Assembly: GCA_902541775.1 (NCBI GenBank)
Contig: CACBSE010000003.1
Coordinates: 1-64,000 of the forward strand
Reading direction: 5' to 3'
From: an uncultured Litorivicinus sp.
GTDB taxonomy: Bacteria; Pseudomonadota; Gammaproteobacteria; Pseudomonadales; Litorivicinaceae
DNA: 64,000 nucleotides
Within the stretch, counting starts at the first letter, position 1. The number at the start of each line of letters is the position of its first letter. Below, in pieces: positions 28,536 to 38,319 of the stretch. A program made the position numbers and the translations under genes. The notes beneath the pieces are model-generated. The model made no database searches, was not told where the DNA came from, and saw nothing but the letters and a program-made list of their open reading frames with translations.

Positions 28536-30599
28536 ATGAACAAAGTACAAGTTGCTGTTGATACCGGTGGAACATTTTCAGACTTTACCTATCTCGATGG
28601 TTTAGGCGCTCTGCAATCTTTTAAGGTCCCGTCTACACCTACCGACCCAGAGCAGGCAGTTATTCAAGGCCTGAAAAAGATCGTTGAGGGTGGTGGGGTT
28701 AGACCTGAACTGATCGACCTCTTTATTCATGGAACAACGGTCGGGACGAATACTTTGTTGCAGGAGCACGGTAGCACGACCGCGCTCGTTATCACCGAGG
28801 GTTTTGACGCGATCTATGAGGTCCAAGAGCAAGCGAGACCCTATGGTAAAGAGATTTTCAATATCCGATATCAGCGGCCAAAGCTCCTGGTTGATCGGAG
28901 TCATGTGGTCGAGATCCCCGAGCGTGTCGGATCGCAAGGGGATGTCGTCCGAGAAATCGATCTTGATATAACGCGGGAGAGGCTGGAAGCTCTTAAAACC
29001 GAAAATATTTCGGGGTTGGCTGTCTGCTTACTATTTTCTTTCATCAACCCCGAACATGAGCGCGTGGTCCGTCGGATCGCAGAGGAGGTTTTGCCAGACG
29101 TGCAAGTGACTCTATCCAGTGAGATCTGTCCGTTTATTCGCGAATATTATCGTTTATCGACCACAGTCATTAATGCCTACCTTAGACCAAAAATGGACCG
29201 ATATTTATCTCAATTAGATCAAGCCATTTCTGACCTTGGGGTGTTAACCAAGAAACGTTACGTGATGCAATCTAATGGTGGGGTTGGATCTATAACAAGC
29301 ACAGCAGATCGTCCTGTCGCCACATTGATGTCTGGGCTAGCCGGAGGCGTGATGGCTTCGCTTTCCATCCTCGAGAAGGCTGGACTGGAACATGGAATAT
29401 CGTTCGACATGGGTGGGACGAGTTGCGATGTTGCCGTGACTGAGGGTCGGGTGGTCGAGATACGGGATCGTTTTGATATTGAAGGTCGTCACATCTGTCT
29501 GCCGTCAGTTCAAGTTGAGACTCTCTCAGCCGGCGGGGGCACGCTCGCCTGGGTCGATGACCGTGGCGCGCTGCATGTTGGGCCGGAGAGCGCAGGCGCG
29601 GTTCCTGGCCCGGTCGCATATGGGCGCGGCGGTGAGACTCCTACGGTGACGGACTGTAACGTGACATTGGGATATCTCGGGAATCGTGATGAAGTCAAGG
29701 CGCACCTTAAGTTAGACGTGCGAGCAGCGGAGCGGGCTATCGAGGACCGATTAGCTAAGCCATTAGATCTTTCGGTAGAAAGTGCAGCGCTTGGTGTTCT
29801 CAAAGTGGTAGACATCAAGATGGCGGAGGCGGTCCGTGCGCTGGCAACCAGTAAAGGGCTTGATTTAAGGGAATTTACGCTTGTTGCGTTTGGTGGAGCG
29901 GGTCCATTGCACGCCTCCAGAATCATGCGTGAGCTCAATCTCAAGCAGGTCCTAATACCGGCTCGTCCGGGTGTTACGTCGGCCTTAGGTCTTTTGCAAG
30001 CGGACGTGAAACACGAATTCATCAACACAAAGCCGCAGGCTCTGTTACAAATTAGTGCAGAAACTTTCTGTCATGTGTTCGGTGGACTCGAGCAAGACGC
30101 CTTTGCTAAGTTCGATGAAGAGGGCTTCTCGCGATCCTCTGTGAAGCTTGAGAGATATATGGATCTGAGGTATCAAGGTCAGGGTTATGAACTATCCGTC
30201 GCGGTTGATATTGACGCCTTAGACATACAGCAGGTCAGGTCTGACTTCGATGAATTGCACGCTAAGAAATTTGGTCACGCGGCGAGCGCCCAGCCTGTTG
30301 AGGTGATGTCCTATCGTGTTATCGGTCGAGCCACACCTGACCGTGATCAGTCAGTCTTTGACGTCTTGCCGGTGTCAGGAGTAAGTGGATTAGGGGCTCG
30401 GATTCGGTCCGGGACATTTGATGTAGATGGTTCACCGGAGTTTTTTGAAATGGAAGTCATACAGCGCGATATGATGGAAATGCATCGGATTTACGAAGGC
30501 CCACTTGTCATCGAGCAGTCGGATACAACCACACTGGTGATCCCTCGGCAGACCGCCGAGTTAGACGCGCAAGGGAACATAATGATCAGGGACTATTAG
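28536..30599 (+). CDS. hyuA: Hydantoinase/oxoprolinase family protein, HyuA subunit (second copy)
   Basis: VAVDTGGTFSDFTYLDG, FIHGTTVGTNTLLQEHG, SFDMGGTSCDVAVTEG, FGGAGPLHA. Confidence 0.93.
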   Translation: MNKVQVAVDTGGTFSDFTYLDGLGALQSFKVPSTPTDPEQAVIQGLKKIVEGGGVRPELIDLFIHGTTVGTNTLLQEHGSTTALVITEGFDAIYEVQEQARPYGKEIFNIRYQRPKLLVDRSHVVEIPERVGSQGDVVREIDLDITRERLEALKTENISGLAVCLLFSFINPEHERVVRRIAEEVLPDVQVTLSSEICPFIREYYRLSTTVINAYLRPKMDRYLSQLDQAISDLGVLTKKRYVMQSNGGVGSITSTADRPVATLMSGLAGGVMASLSILEKAGLEHGISFDMGGTSCDVAVTEGRVVEIRDRFDIEGRHICLPSVQVETLSAGGGTLAWVDDRGALHVGPESAGAVPGPVAYGRGGETPTVTDCNVTLGYLGNRDEVKAHLKLDVRAAERAIEDRLAKPLDLSVESAALGVLKVVDIKMAEAVRALATSKGLDLREFTLVAFGGAGPLHASRIMRELNLKQVLIPARPGVTSALGLLQADVKHEFINTKPQALLQISAETFCHVFGGLEQDAFAKFDEEGFSRSSVKLERYMDLRYQGQGYELSVAVDIDALDIQQVRSDFDELHAKKFGHAASAQPVEVMSYRVIGRATPDRDQSVFDVLPVSGVSGLGARIRSGTFDVDGSPEFFEMEVIQRDMMEMHRIYEGPLVIEQSDTTTLVIPRQTAELDAQGNIMIRDY

Positions 30600-30613
30600 C
30601 AGGAGTGTTCGCC

Positions 30614-31492
30614 ATGCCATCTATTGAGCAACTTTCTGACCACATTGGTGTAAGGATTAAGGATATCGATCTGTCCAGCCCACTTGGGGATAGTGACTTT
30701 AATTTCATCTACCAGTCGTTGGTCAAACATAAGGTAATCGCATTCGCGGAGCAAAACTTGTCACCAGAGCAGCATGTTGCTTTTTCTCAACGTTTTGGAA
30801 ACTGCGACGTACATAGCAATAACCAATATCTATTGGACGGTTTCCCAGAGATATTAGTTTTGTCTAACGACTTGAGAGACGGAAAACCCATCGGTGTCGT
30901 TGATGCTGGGGTGGAGTGGCACTCTGATCTATCTTGGCAAACTGATCCGCCGTTGGGGTCAATTCTCCACTGCTTGAAAACACCAAGTACCGGAGGAAAT
31001 ACCGGGTTTATCAACATGGCCGCTGTGTATCGAGAGTTGCCAGATCATCTCAGGAACTCGGTCAAGACCCTAGAAGGGGTCCACTGTGTTAGCAAACTAT
31101 TGAACAGACGGGTGACAATTTCTGAGAACCGCGTCAACGCGCGAGAATTTTATGCTGAACAAATCGAGAAGCATCCACCAGTGAGGCACCCCTTGGTGTA
31201 TAGACATCCTGAGAGTAACGAGATGATCTTGTTTGCGAGTCCTAGGTTTACGATCGGAATCGCTGATATTCCTGAAGACGAAGGGCAATCGATCCTCGAC
31301 GATCTATTTGATGTCTTGGAGCAAACTAATGCAAGGCTCGAATATCAGTGGGCTAAAGGGGATGTCGTGATGTGGGATAACCGGAGCGTCTTGCACTGTG
31401 CGATGGGAGGCTATAGCTACCCTGACATTCGGTTGATCAATCGCACAACTGTATTATGTGGTGAAACCACCCGCCTCCAGCGGGTGGTTTGA
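30614..31492 (+). CDS. TauD/TfdA family Fe(II)/2-oxoglutarate dioxygenase
   Basis: VEWHSDLSWQTDPPLGSILHCLKTPSTGGNTGFINM HxD motif; WAKGDVVMWDNRSVLHCAMGGY distal His. Confidence 0.93.
   Translation: MPSIEQLSDHIGVRIKDIDLSSPLGDSDFNFIYQSLVKHKVIAFAEQNLSPEQHVAFSQRFGNCDVHSNNQYLLDGFPEILVLSNDLRDGKPIGVVDAGVEWHSDLSWQTDPPLGSILHCLKTPSTGGNTGFINMAAVYRELPDHLRNSVKTLEGVHCVSKLLNRRVTISENRVNAREFYAEQIEKHPPVRHPLVYRHPESNEMILFASPRFTIGIADIPEDEGQSILDDLFDVLEQTNARLEYQWAKGDVVMWDNRSVLHCAMGGYSYPDIRLINRTTVLCGETTRLQRVV
31464..31490. terminator. Perfect 11-bp hairpin between convergent genes, inside the end of the TauD CDS
   Basis: AAACCACCCGC-CTCCA-GCGGGTGGTTT; located immediately before the TauD stop codon, 14 nt from the convergent class II aldolase stop. 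Confidence 0.6.
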
Positions 31493-31503
31493 ACAGAAGA
31501 GGA

Positions 31504-32280
31504 TCAGAAAAAATTATCCTGATTTGGTTCGGAGTCGTAGGGCCGGTCCGCTCTGCGCGCCCAACGCTCCCATGCGCGTTCGATGGTGAAGGATGTTCGT
31601 GTACCGATGATTTGTTCCACTTCCCCCTCGCTCAGGAAGGTGACGTCATCACCGCCAAGCAGATGTGACTTCAGTTGAATCTCTGCGTTCATTTCCAGGT
31701 AGACCGAAGCGAACACGGCCAACCTTAGGGACTCCGCAACCACGACGCAGCCGTGACCACGCATCAGTGCCGCGCGCTTGTCGCCTAAAGACTCTGCTAG
31801 GTCGTACCCCATGTCCATCGAGCGCACTAACAGATTGGTGTCCCCAAACTTATCACGAGAGTCCCACACCGGAACATCACACCCCATCGAGGCACACATA
31901 TGGAGGATTGGTTTGATTGGGGTCTTAGTAACACCAAAAGGAATCACATTCATGCTGTGGTTGTGGACCACCGAGTACACGTCCGATCTTTTTGCGTAGA
32001 TCGCGCCATGTATAAATCGTTCGGCGTAAGGTGACCGACCCTTCTGGTCGATTGGGTCACCGTCCAAAGTGAACTCCATCAAGTCGTCTACCTCAATCCG
32101 TTCGGGCGCCCGTGATCTCGATAGAAAATATCTGTCGTCCCGATCTGGGTGCCTTATGCTCACGTGTCCGAAGGCGTCGCAAACATTCTCCCGGCCTAAA
32201 ATTCTGTTTGCGGTGACGAGCTCATCGAGCTTCGCCTCGAGATAGTTGGAAAACTCACTCATGTTTTTGGTCCTTTTCAT
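31504..32280 (-). CDS. Class II aldolase/adducin family protein
   Basis: VCDAFGHVSIRHPDRDDRYFLSRSRAPE; ERFIHGAIYAKRSDVYSVVHNHSMNVIPFGV; LMRGHGCVVVAESL. Confidence 0.9.
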   Translation of the reverse strand: MKRTKNMSEFSNYLEAKLDELVTANRILGRENVCDAFGHVSIRHPDRDDRYFLSRSRAPERIEVDDLMEFTLDGDPIDQKGRSPYAERFIHGAIYAKRSDVYSVVHNHSMNVIPFGVTKTPIKPILHMCASMGCDVPVWDSRDKFGDTNLLVRSMDMGYDLAESLGDKRAALMRGHGCVVVAESLRLAVFASVYLEMNAEIQLKSHLLGGDDVTFLSEGEVEQIIGTRTSFTIERAWERWARRADRPYDSEPNQDNFF

Positions 32281-32288
32281 TATTTTAT

Positions 32289-33911
32289 TTAGTCAAGCCG
32301 GCCGTGGCCGGTGGCGATAGAGACTATTTCTGACGATTTTTGTGGTACATCGGTGCCTCGCCAGACGATATGCATATCTGGTCGCAGTACGAGAAGGTCG
32401 CAACCGTAAAGGTCGCGAACCCGCTCTGATTCGATATGGACCGCAGTCACTGGTGCACCCAACACTTCAAAGCTTTCACTGAGATTTGTTGTATCAAGCG
32501 ACTTATTGCCGAGGCTCAACAGGATGTAGGTCTCCGGTAACAAGTCTTGGAGGGCTACTCCGTCATCTAACCAACAATGTGGGAGTCTCGAGCCTGGCCA
32601 GACGTTTGGATGATATTCGCCGACCCGATGCTCGGGGCCACCGGGTATGTTGTCAATACACGGTGAGTCGACGTACCGGTAACCAAGCTCTGCGCCGATC
32701 ATGCGGTTCCCTTTGCGTTGTTCTGAGTCCGCTACCTGAATCAGTATTTGTTTCGTTGATTCACCAGTATCTGTGCCGCTGAATATTTCTTCGGTAGCTA
32801 TCGATCGCCATTTCAGACGGCCCAAATTCGCGTAACGCGATGCCCCAACGTTTCGATCACCGACTTGACGCCGCTCTATTTCGTATGAGTCCAGAAGCTC
32901 TGGGCCTCCCCAACCCTTGAGTGTCCCAATTAATTTCCATGCAAGGTCAAACGCGTCTCCCACACCAGTATTCATACCAAGCCCACCGGTCGGTATAACC
33001 AGATGAACCGAGTCTCCGGCCAGGAATACGCGGCCCTCTCTGTATCGTTCAGCGAGCAACAGGTTCTGTCGCCAGGGGGCGCAGGAGAGTAATTCATATT
33101 CGATAGGGAATCCGACAATTTCCTCAAACTTACGTTTCATGGCCTCCGCGTCTGGAACAGTCGCATGTAGGCTCCAATGCTTCGTCGAGTCTTGCATGAT
33201 GAGAAACGTATGCTCGGTGTCCGCTCTGTGATAGTGCCGCCCCTGTCCAGGTCCGTTTCCGTGAGGCAGTCGATCGAACAGGTCCTCGCAATGGAAGAGG
33301 GCCTGTTGGAGCTCAAGAATTCCACCCTCGCCGTGTAGCTTGATTCCCAGTTGCTTGCGTATCGGACTGGATCCCCCATCGCAACCGACGAGGAACAGTG
33401 CTGCCAGCGTTCTTGATTTACCATCTGAGTCTTGGCAACGGACTGTTACCCCTCGCTCACTTTGCTCGAACTCGACAAACTCATAATCAAAACGTACGTC
33501 GACCGATTCAAGGGTTTCGGCCTCTGCTTTAAGCAGCGGCTCGAGAGTATACTGTGAGATCAGTTGGTAGGGCTCGAGGGGCATCGAAAGATCGTTGCAG
33601 TCTTTAATATTTTCCTGGAAAGTTTTTATGGATGGGTGCTTTTCCTCTAGCAGCGCAGGTTTTGTTAGGTCCTCTACAACAAACACGTCCATCGGACAAT
33701 CCGCTCGCAGACCGGCCTCACGGATCTTTTGAGATAATCCAATACGACGAAACATTTCCATCGATCGAGCGTTACAACGCTCCATTTTGGGTAAGAACTG
33801 TGGCTCCGGATTCCGCTCAAGAAGAATCGTTTTTACCCCGGCTCTGCCGAGATTAATGGCAAGCGACAGGCCGACCGGCCCGGCCCCCACAACTATAACA
33901 CTCGCGTCCAA
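32289..33911 (-). CDS. FAD-dependent aromatic monooxygenase (PheA/TfdB/MhpA-like)
   Basis: VIVVGAGPVGLSLAINLGRAGVKTILLERNP; VGCDGGSSPIRKQLGI; RVFLAGDSVHLVIPTGGLGMNTGVGDAFDLAWKL. Confidence 0.93.
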   Translation of the reverse strand: MDASVIVVGAGPVGLSLAINLGRAGVKTILLERNPEPQFLPKMERCNARSMEMFRRIGLSQKIREAGLRADCPMDVFVVEDLTKPALLEEKHPSIKTFQENIKDCNDLSMPLEPYQLISQYTLEPLLKAEAETLESVDVRFDYEFVEFEQSERGVTVRCQDSDGKSRTLAALFLVGCDGGSSPIRKQLGIKLHGEGGILELQQALFHCEDLFDRLPHGNGPGQGRHYHRADTEHTFLIMQDSTKHWSLHATVPDAEAMKRKFEEIVGFPIEYELLSCAPWRQNLLLAERYREGRVFLAGDSVHLVIPTGGLGMNTGVGDAFDLAWKLIGTLKGWGGPELLDSYEIERRQVGDRNVGASRYANLGRLKWRSIATEEIFSGTDTGESTKQILIQVADSEQRKGNRMIGAELGYRYVDSPCIDNIPGGPEHRVGEYHPNVWPGSRLPHCWLDDGVALQDLLPETYILLSLGNKSLDTTNLSESFEVLGAPVTAVHIESERVRDLYGCDLLVLRPDMHIVWRGTDVPQKSSEIVSIATGHGRLD

Positions 33912-33938
33912 ACTAGGTTCCTCGTATAGAATTATCGA

Positions 33939-34952
33939 TTAGTCGATTCCCATCAGTTTGCAGGCGTTCTTGAAGAACACTTTTTCTTTGACGGCTGTGT
34001 CCAACGCGATGGATTCGATCGCATTAATTGTCTCTCGAATGTACATCGGACCGCCTTCAGGATCGAAGGGGGCATCTGATGCAAAAACGACGCGATCTTC
34101 GCCGAAGAATTCGATTGCGTGTTCTATCGCCTTCTTTGATCCGAAGCTTGCTGTATCGGCATAGAACTCCTTGAAATACTGGAGGTGTGGTTTCTTCAGT
34201 GCGTCTTTAATGGCGCCGAGGTCTCTGTCGCTTGTTCGTTTACCCATCTGGTCCCAACCAGGACCAACACGGCCCTCAAAAAACGGAACCATGCCACCAG
34301 CGTGGTGCGTGATGATATTGATATTCGGATAGCGATCAAAAATTCCAGAGAATACGAGACGCGCCATTGCCGCTGACGTTTCGTAAGGCCAGCCAAAGGT
34401 CCACCAGATCTCGTACTCAGATCGATCCTCGGACTGGTAATCTGCAAACCCCTGGCCACGAGCGGGGTGCATCCATATCGGTTTACCACTCTCGTTCATG
34501 TACTCGAAGAATGCGTTAAAGTCCGGGTGGTCTAGTGGTTGGCCTTTGATGTTGGTATAAATCTGCATACCAACAGCACCTAGCTCTTCAATGGCTCGTT
34601 GCGACTCTGACGCCATACCGGTACCGTGATTCATTGGCGCCGTGCCAACAAATGCTGGGAACCTTTCAGGATATTTGTCGCAGAGCGAGGCCATCGAATC
34701 GGAGCCGACCTTGCTCAGTTCTAGGGCTTTTTCTGGGTCCGCGATCTTCTCGAGCGGTGGAGAGGCTAGGGTCAGCACCTGTTGGTAACCCTCACCAAAC
34801 ATGTCCATGACCTCGAACCGGCGATCAAGGTTGGTGATCATGGGTACCGCACCGCTACGTAATGTGATGTCAGTCATCTGGCCGATATGACCGACTAAGG
34901 CGTCAAAGAACTCGGTAGGCCAGATATGATTGAAGATGTCTAGCTTACGCAT
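33939..34952 (-). CDS. Amidohydrolase family protein (ACMSD/resorcylate decarboxylase-like)
   Basis: IFNHIWPTEFFDAL; ERFPAFVGTAPMNH; PIWMHPARGQGF; NIITHHAGGMVPFFEGRV; VVFASDAPFDPEGG. Confidence 0.88.
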   Translation of the reverse strand: MRKLDIFNHIWPTEFFDALVGHIGQMTDITLRSGAVPMITNLDRRFEVMDMFGEGYQQVLTLASPPLEKIADPEKALELSKVGSDSMASLCDKYPERFPAFVGTAPMNHGTGMASESQRAIEELGAVGMQIYTNIKGQPLDHPDFNAFFEYMNESGKPIWMHPARGQGFADYQSEDRSEYEIWWTFGWPYETSAAMARLVFSGIFDRYPNINIITHHAGGMVPFFEGRVGPGWDQMGKRTSDRDLGAIKDALKKPHLQYFKEFYADTASFGSKKAIEHAIEFFGEDRVVFASDAPFDPEGGPMYIRETINAIESIALDTAVKEKVFFKNACKLMGID

Positions 34953-34972
34953 ACTGTTTCCTTGATAAGTTT

Positions 34973-35278
34973 TTATACTTCTATAAACACTTTACCGTCT
35001 TGTTTGCATACGACGTATGACTTGACGGGATCCATGCATGGTGGGGCGGTGACCTCTCCAGTGCGGATATCGAACGCGCCGTTGTGAAAATCGCATTCAA
35101 TATTGAATCCATCCAAATAGCCCTCGCTGAGCGAGCCGGGTCCGTGACTGCACATATCGTCTAGAGCGTAGAAGTTATCTTCGACCTTGAAAAGGGCTAT
35201 ATCCAAGCCATCTACACTGAACAATCTAGATTCGTTGTGATTTAGATCAGATTCGGAGCACAATTCTATTAGAGCCAT
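34973..35278 (-). CDS. Rieske [2Fe-2S] ferredoxin
   Basis: CSHGPGSLSEGYLDGFNIECDFHNGAFD (CxH...CxxH); 101 aa. Confidence 0.92.
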   Translation of the reverse strand: MALIELCSESDLNHNESRLFSVDGLDIALFKVEDNFYALDDMCSHGPGSLSEGYLDGFNIECDFHNGAFDIRTGEVTAPPCMDPVKSYVVCKQDGKVFIEV

Positions 35279-35296
35279 AGTGAAATTGAATTACCT

Positions 35297-35308
35297 TTAG
35301 ATTTCTAA
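35297..35308. promoter_or_regulatory. SlyA/MarR-type palindrome TTAGATTTCTAA
   Basis: Perfect TTAGA-TT-TCTAA inverted repeat in the divergent Rieske ferredoxin/Rieske oxygenase promoter. Confidence 0.6.
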
Positions 35309-35389
35309 GTGTTGCTATCGTACCATTGTGTTATCGATATGGACGATAGAATCTAAATCGTTTTTGACTGAACGGGATTAAGAAAAACT

Positions 35390-36676
35390 ATGCTTTCACG
35401 TGAAGATAATGATCTGCTAACTCAAACAGGGCCCGGCACACCGATGGGAGACATGTTCCGTCGTTACTGGCTACCTGTATTGCTCTCTAGCGAGCTTCCG
35501 GAGAATGACTGTCCTCCAGTTCGTGTACAAATATTATCTGAGAGGCTGATTGCGTTTCGTGACAGTGATGGTCAGTTAGGTCTGATCGATGAGTTCTGCG
35601 CTCACCGGGGAATTAGTCTGTGGTTCGGTCGGAACGAGGAGGGCGGTTTGCGTTGTCCTTACCATGGCTGGAAGTACGATGTGAATGGTAACTGCACAGA
35701 GATTCCATCAGAGCCCGAAGAGAGTGGTCTTTGCAATCGCATCAAATTAACCGCTTACCCAATGATTGAGAAAGGTGGCGTGGTATGGGTCTACATGGGG
35801 CCGAAGGAACATATTCCGCCGGAGCCTGAATACGAGTTCGCTAGCGTGCCCTTAGAACAGACCTTCAGCTCAAAGCGTATTCAGGAATGTAATTGGTTGC
35901 AGGCGATGGAGGGCGGGATCGACTCGTCTCATGTGTCATTCCTCCACCGTTTCACGATGAACAAGGATCCGTTGTTCAAGGGTGCCGAAGGTAACAAATA
36001 CAACCTTAAAGATTCGAAGCCGGCTTTCGAAGTCAAGCAAATCGAGGGTGGTCTTTTGATCGGCGCGCGACGGAATGCGGAAAACGACCAGTACTACTGG
36101 CGAGTAACGCCATTTGTTGCGCCTTGTTTTACCGCTATTCCACCGAGGGGTGATCACCCGATTCATGGTCACTTTTGGATACCCATTGACGATCATAACT
36201 GTATGTCTTGGTCTTATGATTATCATCCAGTAAGAGCCCTATCGAAAGATGAGCGAGAGGCGATGGAACGTGGTGAGGGAATACATGTGGCGTGTATTCC
36301 CGGTACCTTCAGACCTCTCCAGAATAAGGACAATGACTATTTAATGGATCGGGAGGCTCAGAAGCGCGGTGAGTCATATAGCGGCATCGAAGGCTTTGCG
36401 ATTCAGGATTCATCCGTTCAAGAGTCGATGGGGCCGATTGTTGACCGAACCAAGGAAAACTTGGTGTCTACAGATAACGGGATCATCATGGCGCGTAAGG
36501 TACTGAAACGCGCTGTCATTGCGCTTCGTGACAAAGGACAAATGCCTCCGGGAGTGGCGGTTGAAGAGCAACGTGTTCGTTCTGTCTCTAAGCTAATCCC
36601 GCGCAGTGATGACTTCTTAGAAGCCTCTAAGGAAGACTTCAAAGTCCGCGAGGGTGTCAAGCAAACCTCAGTATGA
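35390..36676 (+). CDS. Rieske 2Fe-2S aromatic ring-hydroxylating oxygenase alpha subunit (phthalate 4,5-dioxygenase-like)
   Basis: CAHRGISLWFGRNEEGGLRCPYHGWKYD; NWLQAMEGGIDSSHVSFLHR mononuclear Fe region. Confidence 0.93.
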   Translation: MLSREDNDLLTQTGPGTPMGDMFRRYWLPVLLSSELPENDCPPVRVQILSERLIAFRDSDGQLGLIDEFCAHRGISLWFGRNEEGGLRCPYHGWKYDVNGNCTEIPSEPEESGLCNRIKLTAYPMIEKGGVVWVYMGPKEHIPPEPEYEFASVPLEQTFSSKRIQECNWLQAMEGGIDSSHVSFLHRFTMNKDPLFKGAEGNKYNLKDSKPAFEVKQIEGGLLIGARRNAENDQYYWRVTPFVAPCFTAIPPRGDHPIHGHFWIPIDDHNCMSWSYDYHPVRALSKDEREAMERGEGIHVACIPGTFRPLQNKDNDYLMDREAQKRGESYSGIEGFAIQDSSVQESMGPIVDRTKENLVSTDNGIIMARKVLKRAVIALRDKGQMPPGVAVEEQRVRSVSKLIPRSDDFLEASKEDFKVREGVKQTSV

Positions 36677-37191
36677 CCGATGGAGCGCCTCAGTCAGTTG
36701 CAACAAGCGGCATTTGTGCCGAGCGACACTCGGCGCGAGCCACGCAGTTTAGGATACAAAAACCGAACAGCTCTGAGCGATCATTCGCCTTTGTGGTGCA
36801 CCCTAGGGTAATAGGCCTGTTTGCAGATTGTGTCCGATCGGAGTTTGTTGAGTCTCCGACTCAGGCCGTTCTGTTTACATCGGAAGGAGGATTCGGCGAC
36901 GTTGATCTGTTGTTCACAATCGCACCGCCAGACTTCCTAACCTTTATTTGCCCTGACGTGAGTAGCGATGACAAGCACTTCGAGTCCATCCTTGCTCGCG
37001 TAGATCGTTGGATGCGACATCGATTCATAACCACCGTGATAGTTGGTCGGGAGCGAAAAGTGGCGCGCTCGCCCACGTCTGCAAAGCTGATGGGAGATTT
37101 GAGGCGGATATCGTCGCAGCTGGTGTGGGCGAATGACGGTCAGGACCTAAAAGAGGTTCTGACTGCCTTGCGATTCTTCTGGATCAGCTAA
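36673..37191 (+). CDS. Hypothetical protein translationally coupled to the Rieske oxygenase
   Basis: 172 aa ORF with ATGA overlap with the upstream oxygenase stop; no family recognised. Confidence 0.6.
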   Translation: MTDGAPQSVATSGICAERHSARATQFRIQKPNSSERSFAFVVHPRVIGLFADCVRSEFVESPTQAVLFTSEGGFGDVDLLFTIAPPDFLTFICPDVSSDDKHFESILARVDRWMRHRFITTVIVGRERKVARSPTSAKLMGDLRRISSQLVWANDGQDLKEVLTALRFFWIS

Positions 37192-37814
37192 TTACGCAGG
37201 AACGCTAATGCGCGTTTGAATGCAAGTTCGGCGGATGATTGATGGTACCGGTCTTGACGTGTGTCGTTGAAAAATGCGTGTCCCGCACCCTCATAAACGA
37301 ATGCTTCGTGCGCGATGGTCGCGCTCTCCAGCGCTTTAATGTAATCATCACGGCCCGCGTTAATCCGTTCGTCATTCTCTGCATAATGAAGTTGCAATGA
37401 CGTATTGATATCCTTGATCAAAGACGGGTCCGGAGCCGTCCCGTAAAACATGACCGCTTTTTTCAGTTCGTTGATTTGGGTCGCGCAGTGGTTCACGACA
37501 CCGCCGCCCCAGCAAAAACCAAGTATTGACTGATTATTGATCTTTGTGAGGGTCGTCAGGCTATCGAGCCAATACTGACTGATCTCAGTCACTTGTTCGC
37601 GAGATACGCCCTTGATATTCGCTATATTTGTGTCCACGTCTGCTACGGAACCGCCGATCGGGGAGAGGTAGTCTGGCGCGGCCACGGCGAAACCTTCACA
37701 AGCGAAACGGTTCGCCACGTCACGAATGTGATCATCGAGACCTCGATTTTCGTGGACGATGACAAGGCATCCTTTTGGTGACTCGGGTATTGAGAGGTGG
37801 GCTTTGAGTTCCAT
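37188..37814 (-). CDS. Dienelactone hydrolase family protein
   Basis: GCLVIVHENRGLDDHIRDVANRFACEGFAVAAPDYL; ILGFCWGGGVVNHCA nucleophile Cys; GAGHAFFND. Confidence 0.9.
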   Translation of the reverse strand: MELKAHLSIPESPKGCLVIVHENRGLDDHIRDVANRFACEGFAVAAPDYLSPIGGSVADVDTNIANIKGVSREQVTEISQYWLDSLTTLTKINNQSILGFCWGGGVVNHCATQINELKKAVMFYGTAPDPSLIKDINTSLQLHYAENDERINAGRDDYIKALESATIAHEAFVYEGAGHAFFNDTRQDRYHQSSAELAFKRALAFLRN

Positions 37815-37824
37815 GTTGTTTCCT

Positions 37825-38319
37825 CTATAAGTTAGTCATTAGGTGTGTTAAGAATCCGGCAACGAAGGGGATAGGTGCCGCGACTATACAACGAATCATG
37901 AGAAAGCGAGGCCCGGCAAGATGAGTCTCATAGATGAGGATCCGATGGATAGCGAAGATACACCAGGCGGTTATAAATGCCACCAAGGCAGCCGGTGCTG
38001 CTCCGGAACCAGCTAGGGTAGCTGCCGTCGTGAACGCGACTGCGGGACCTGCCGGGACAAGCATTCCTGCGAAACCGCCGTAGAATATTGGCATCCATCC
38101 TGCGTCCTTCCCTAGGTGTGTTGATATCATCTCTGAAGGGATAATCTGCAGAAGAAAGCCGGTGCCGATGACCACAAGAATCATTCGCGGAAGAAACTGG
38201 GCGATTTGTTGTTTGAAACGTTCGTAGGCCCGTTCAACTGAGCCGTCATTCCGCCGCTTTGCGACATATACTAACGCTAGCAATAGCATGACCAGTAGCA
38301 GTAGCGATGGGCTCAACAT
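37825..38319 (-). CDS. Half-size permease-like membrane protein (YraQ/DUF318-like)
   Basis: 164 aa multi-TM; GMLVPAGPAVAFTTAATLAGSGAAPAALVAFITAW. Confidence 0.65.
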   Translation of the reverse strand: MLSPSLLLLVMLLLALVYVAKRRNDGSVERAYERFKQQIAQFLPRMILVVIGTGFLLQIIPSEMISTHLGKDAGWMPIFYGGFAGMLVPAGPAVAFTTAATLAGSGAAPAALVAFITAWCIFAIHRILIYETHLAGPRFLMIRCIVAAPIPFVAGFLTHLMTNL

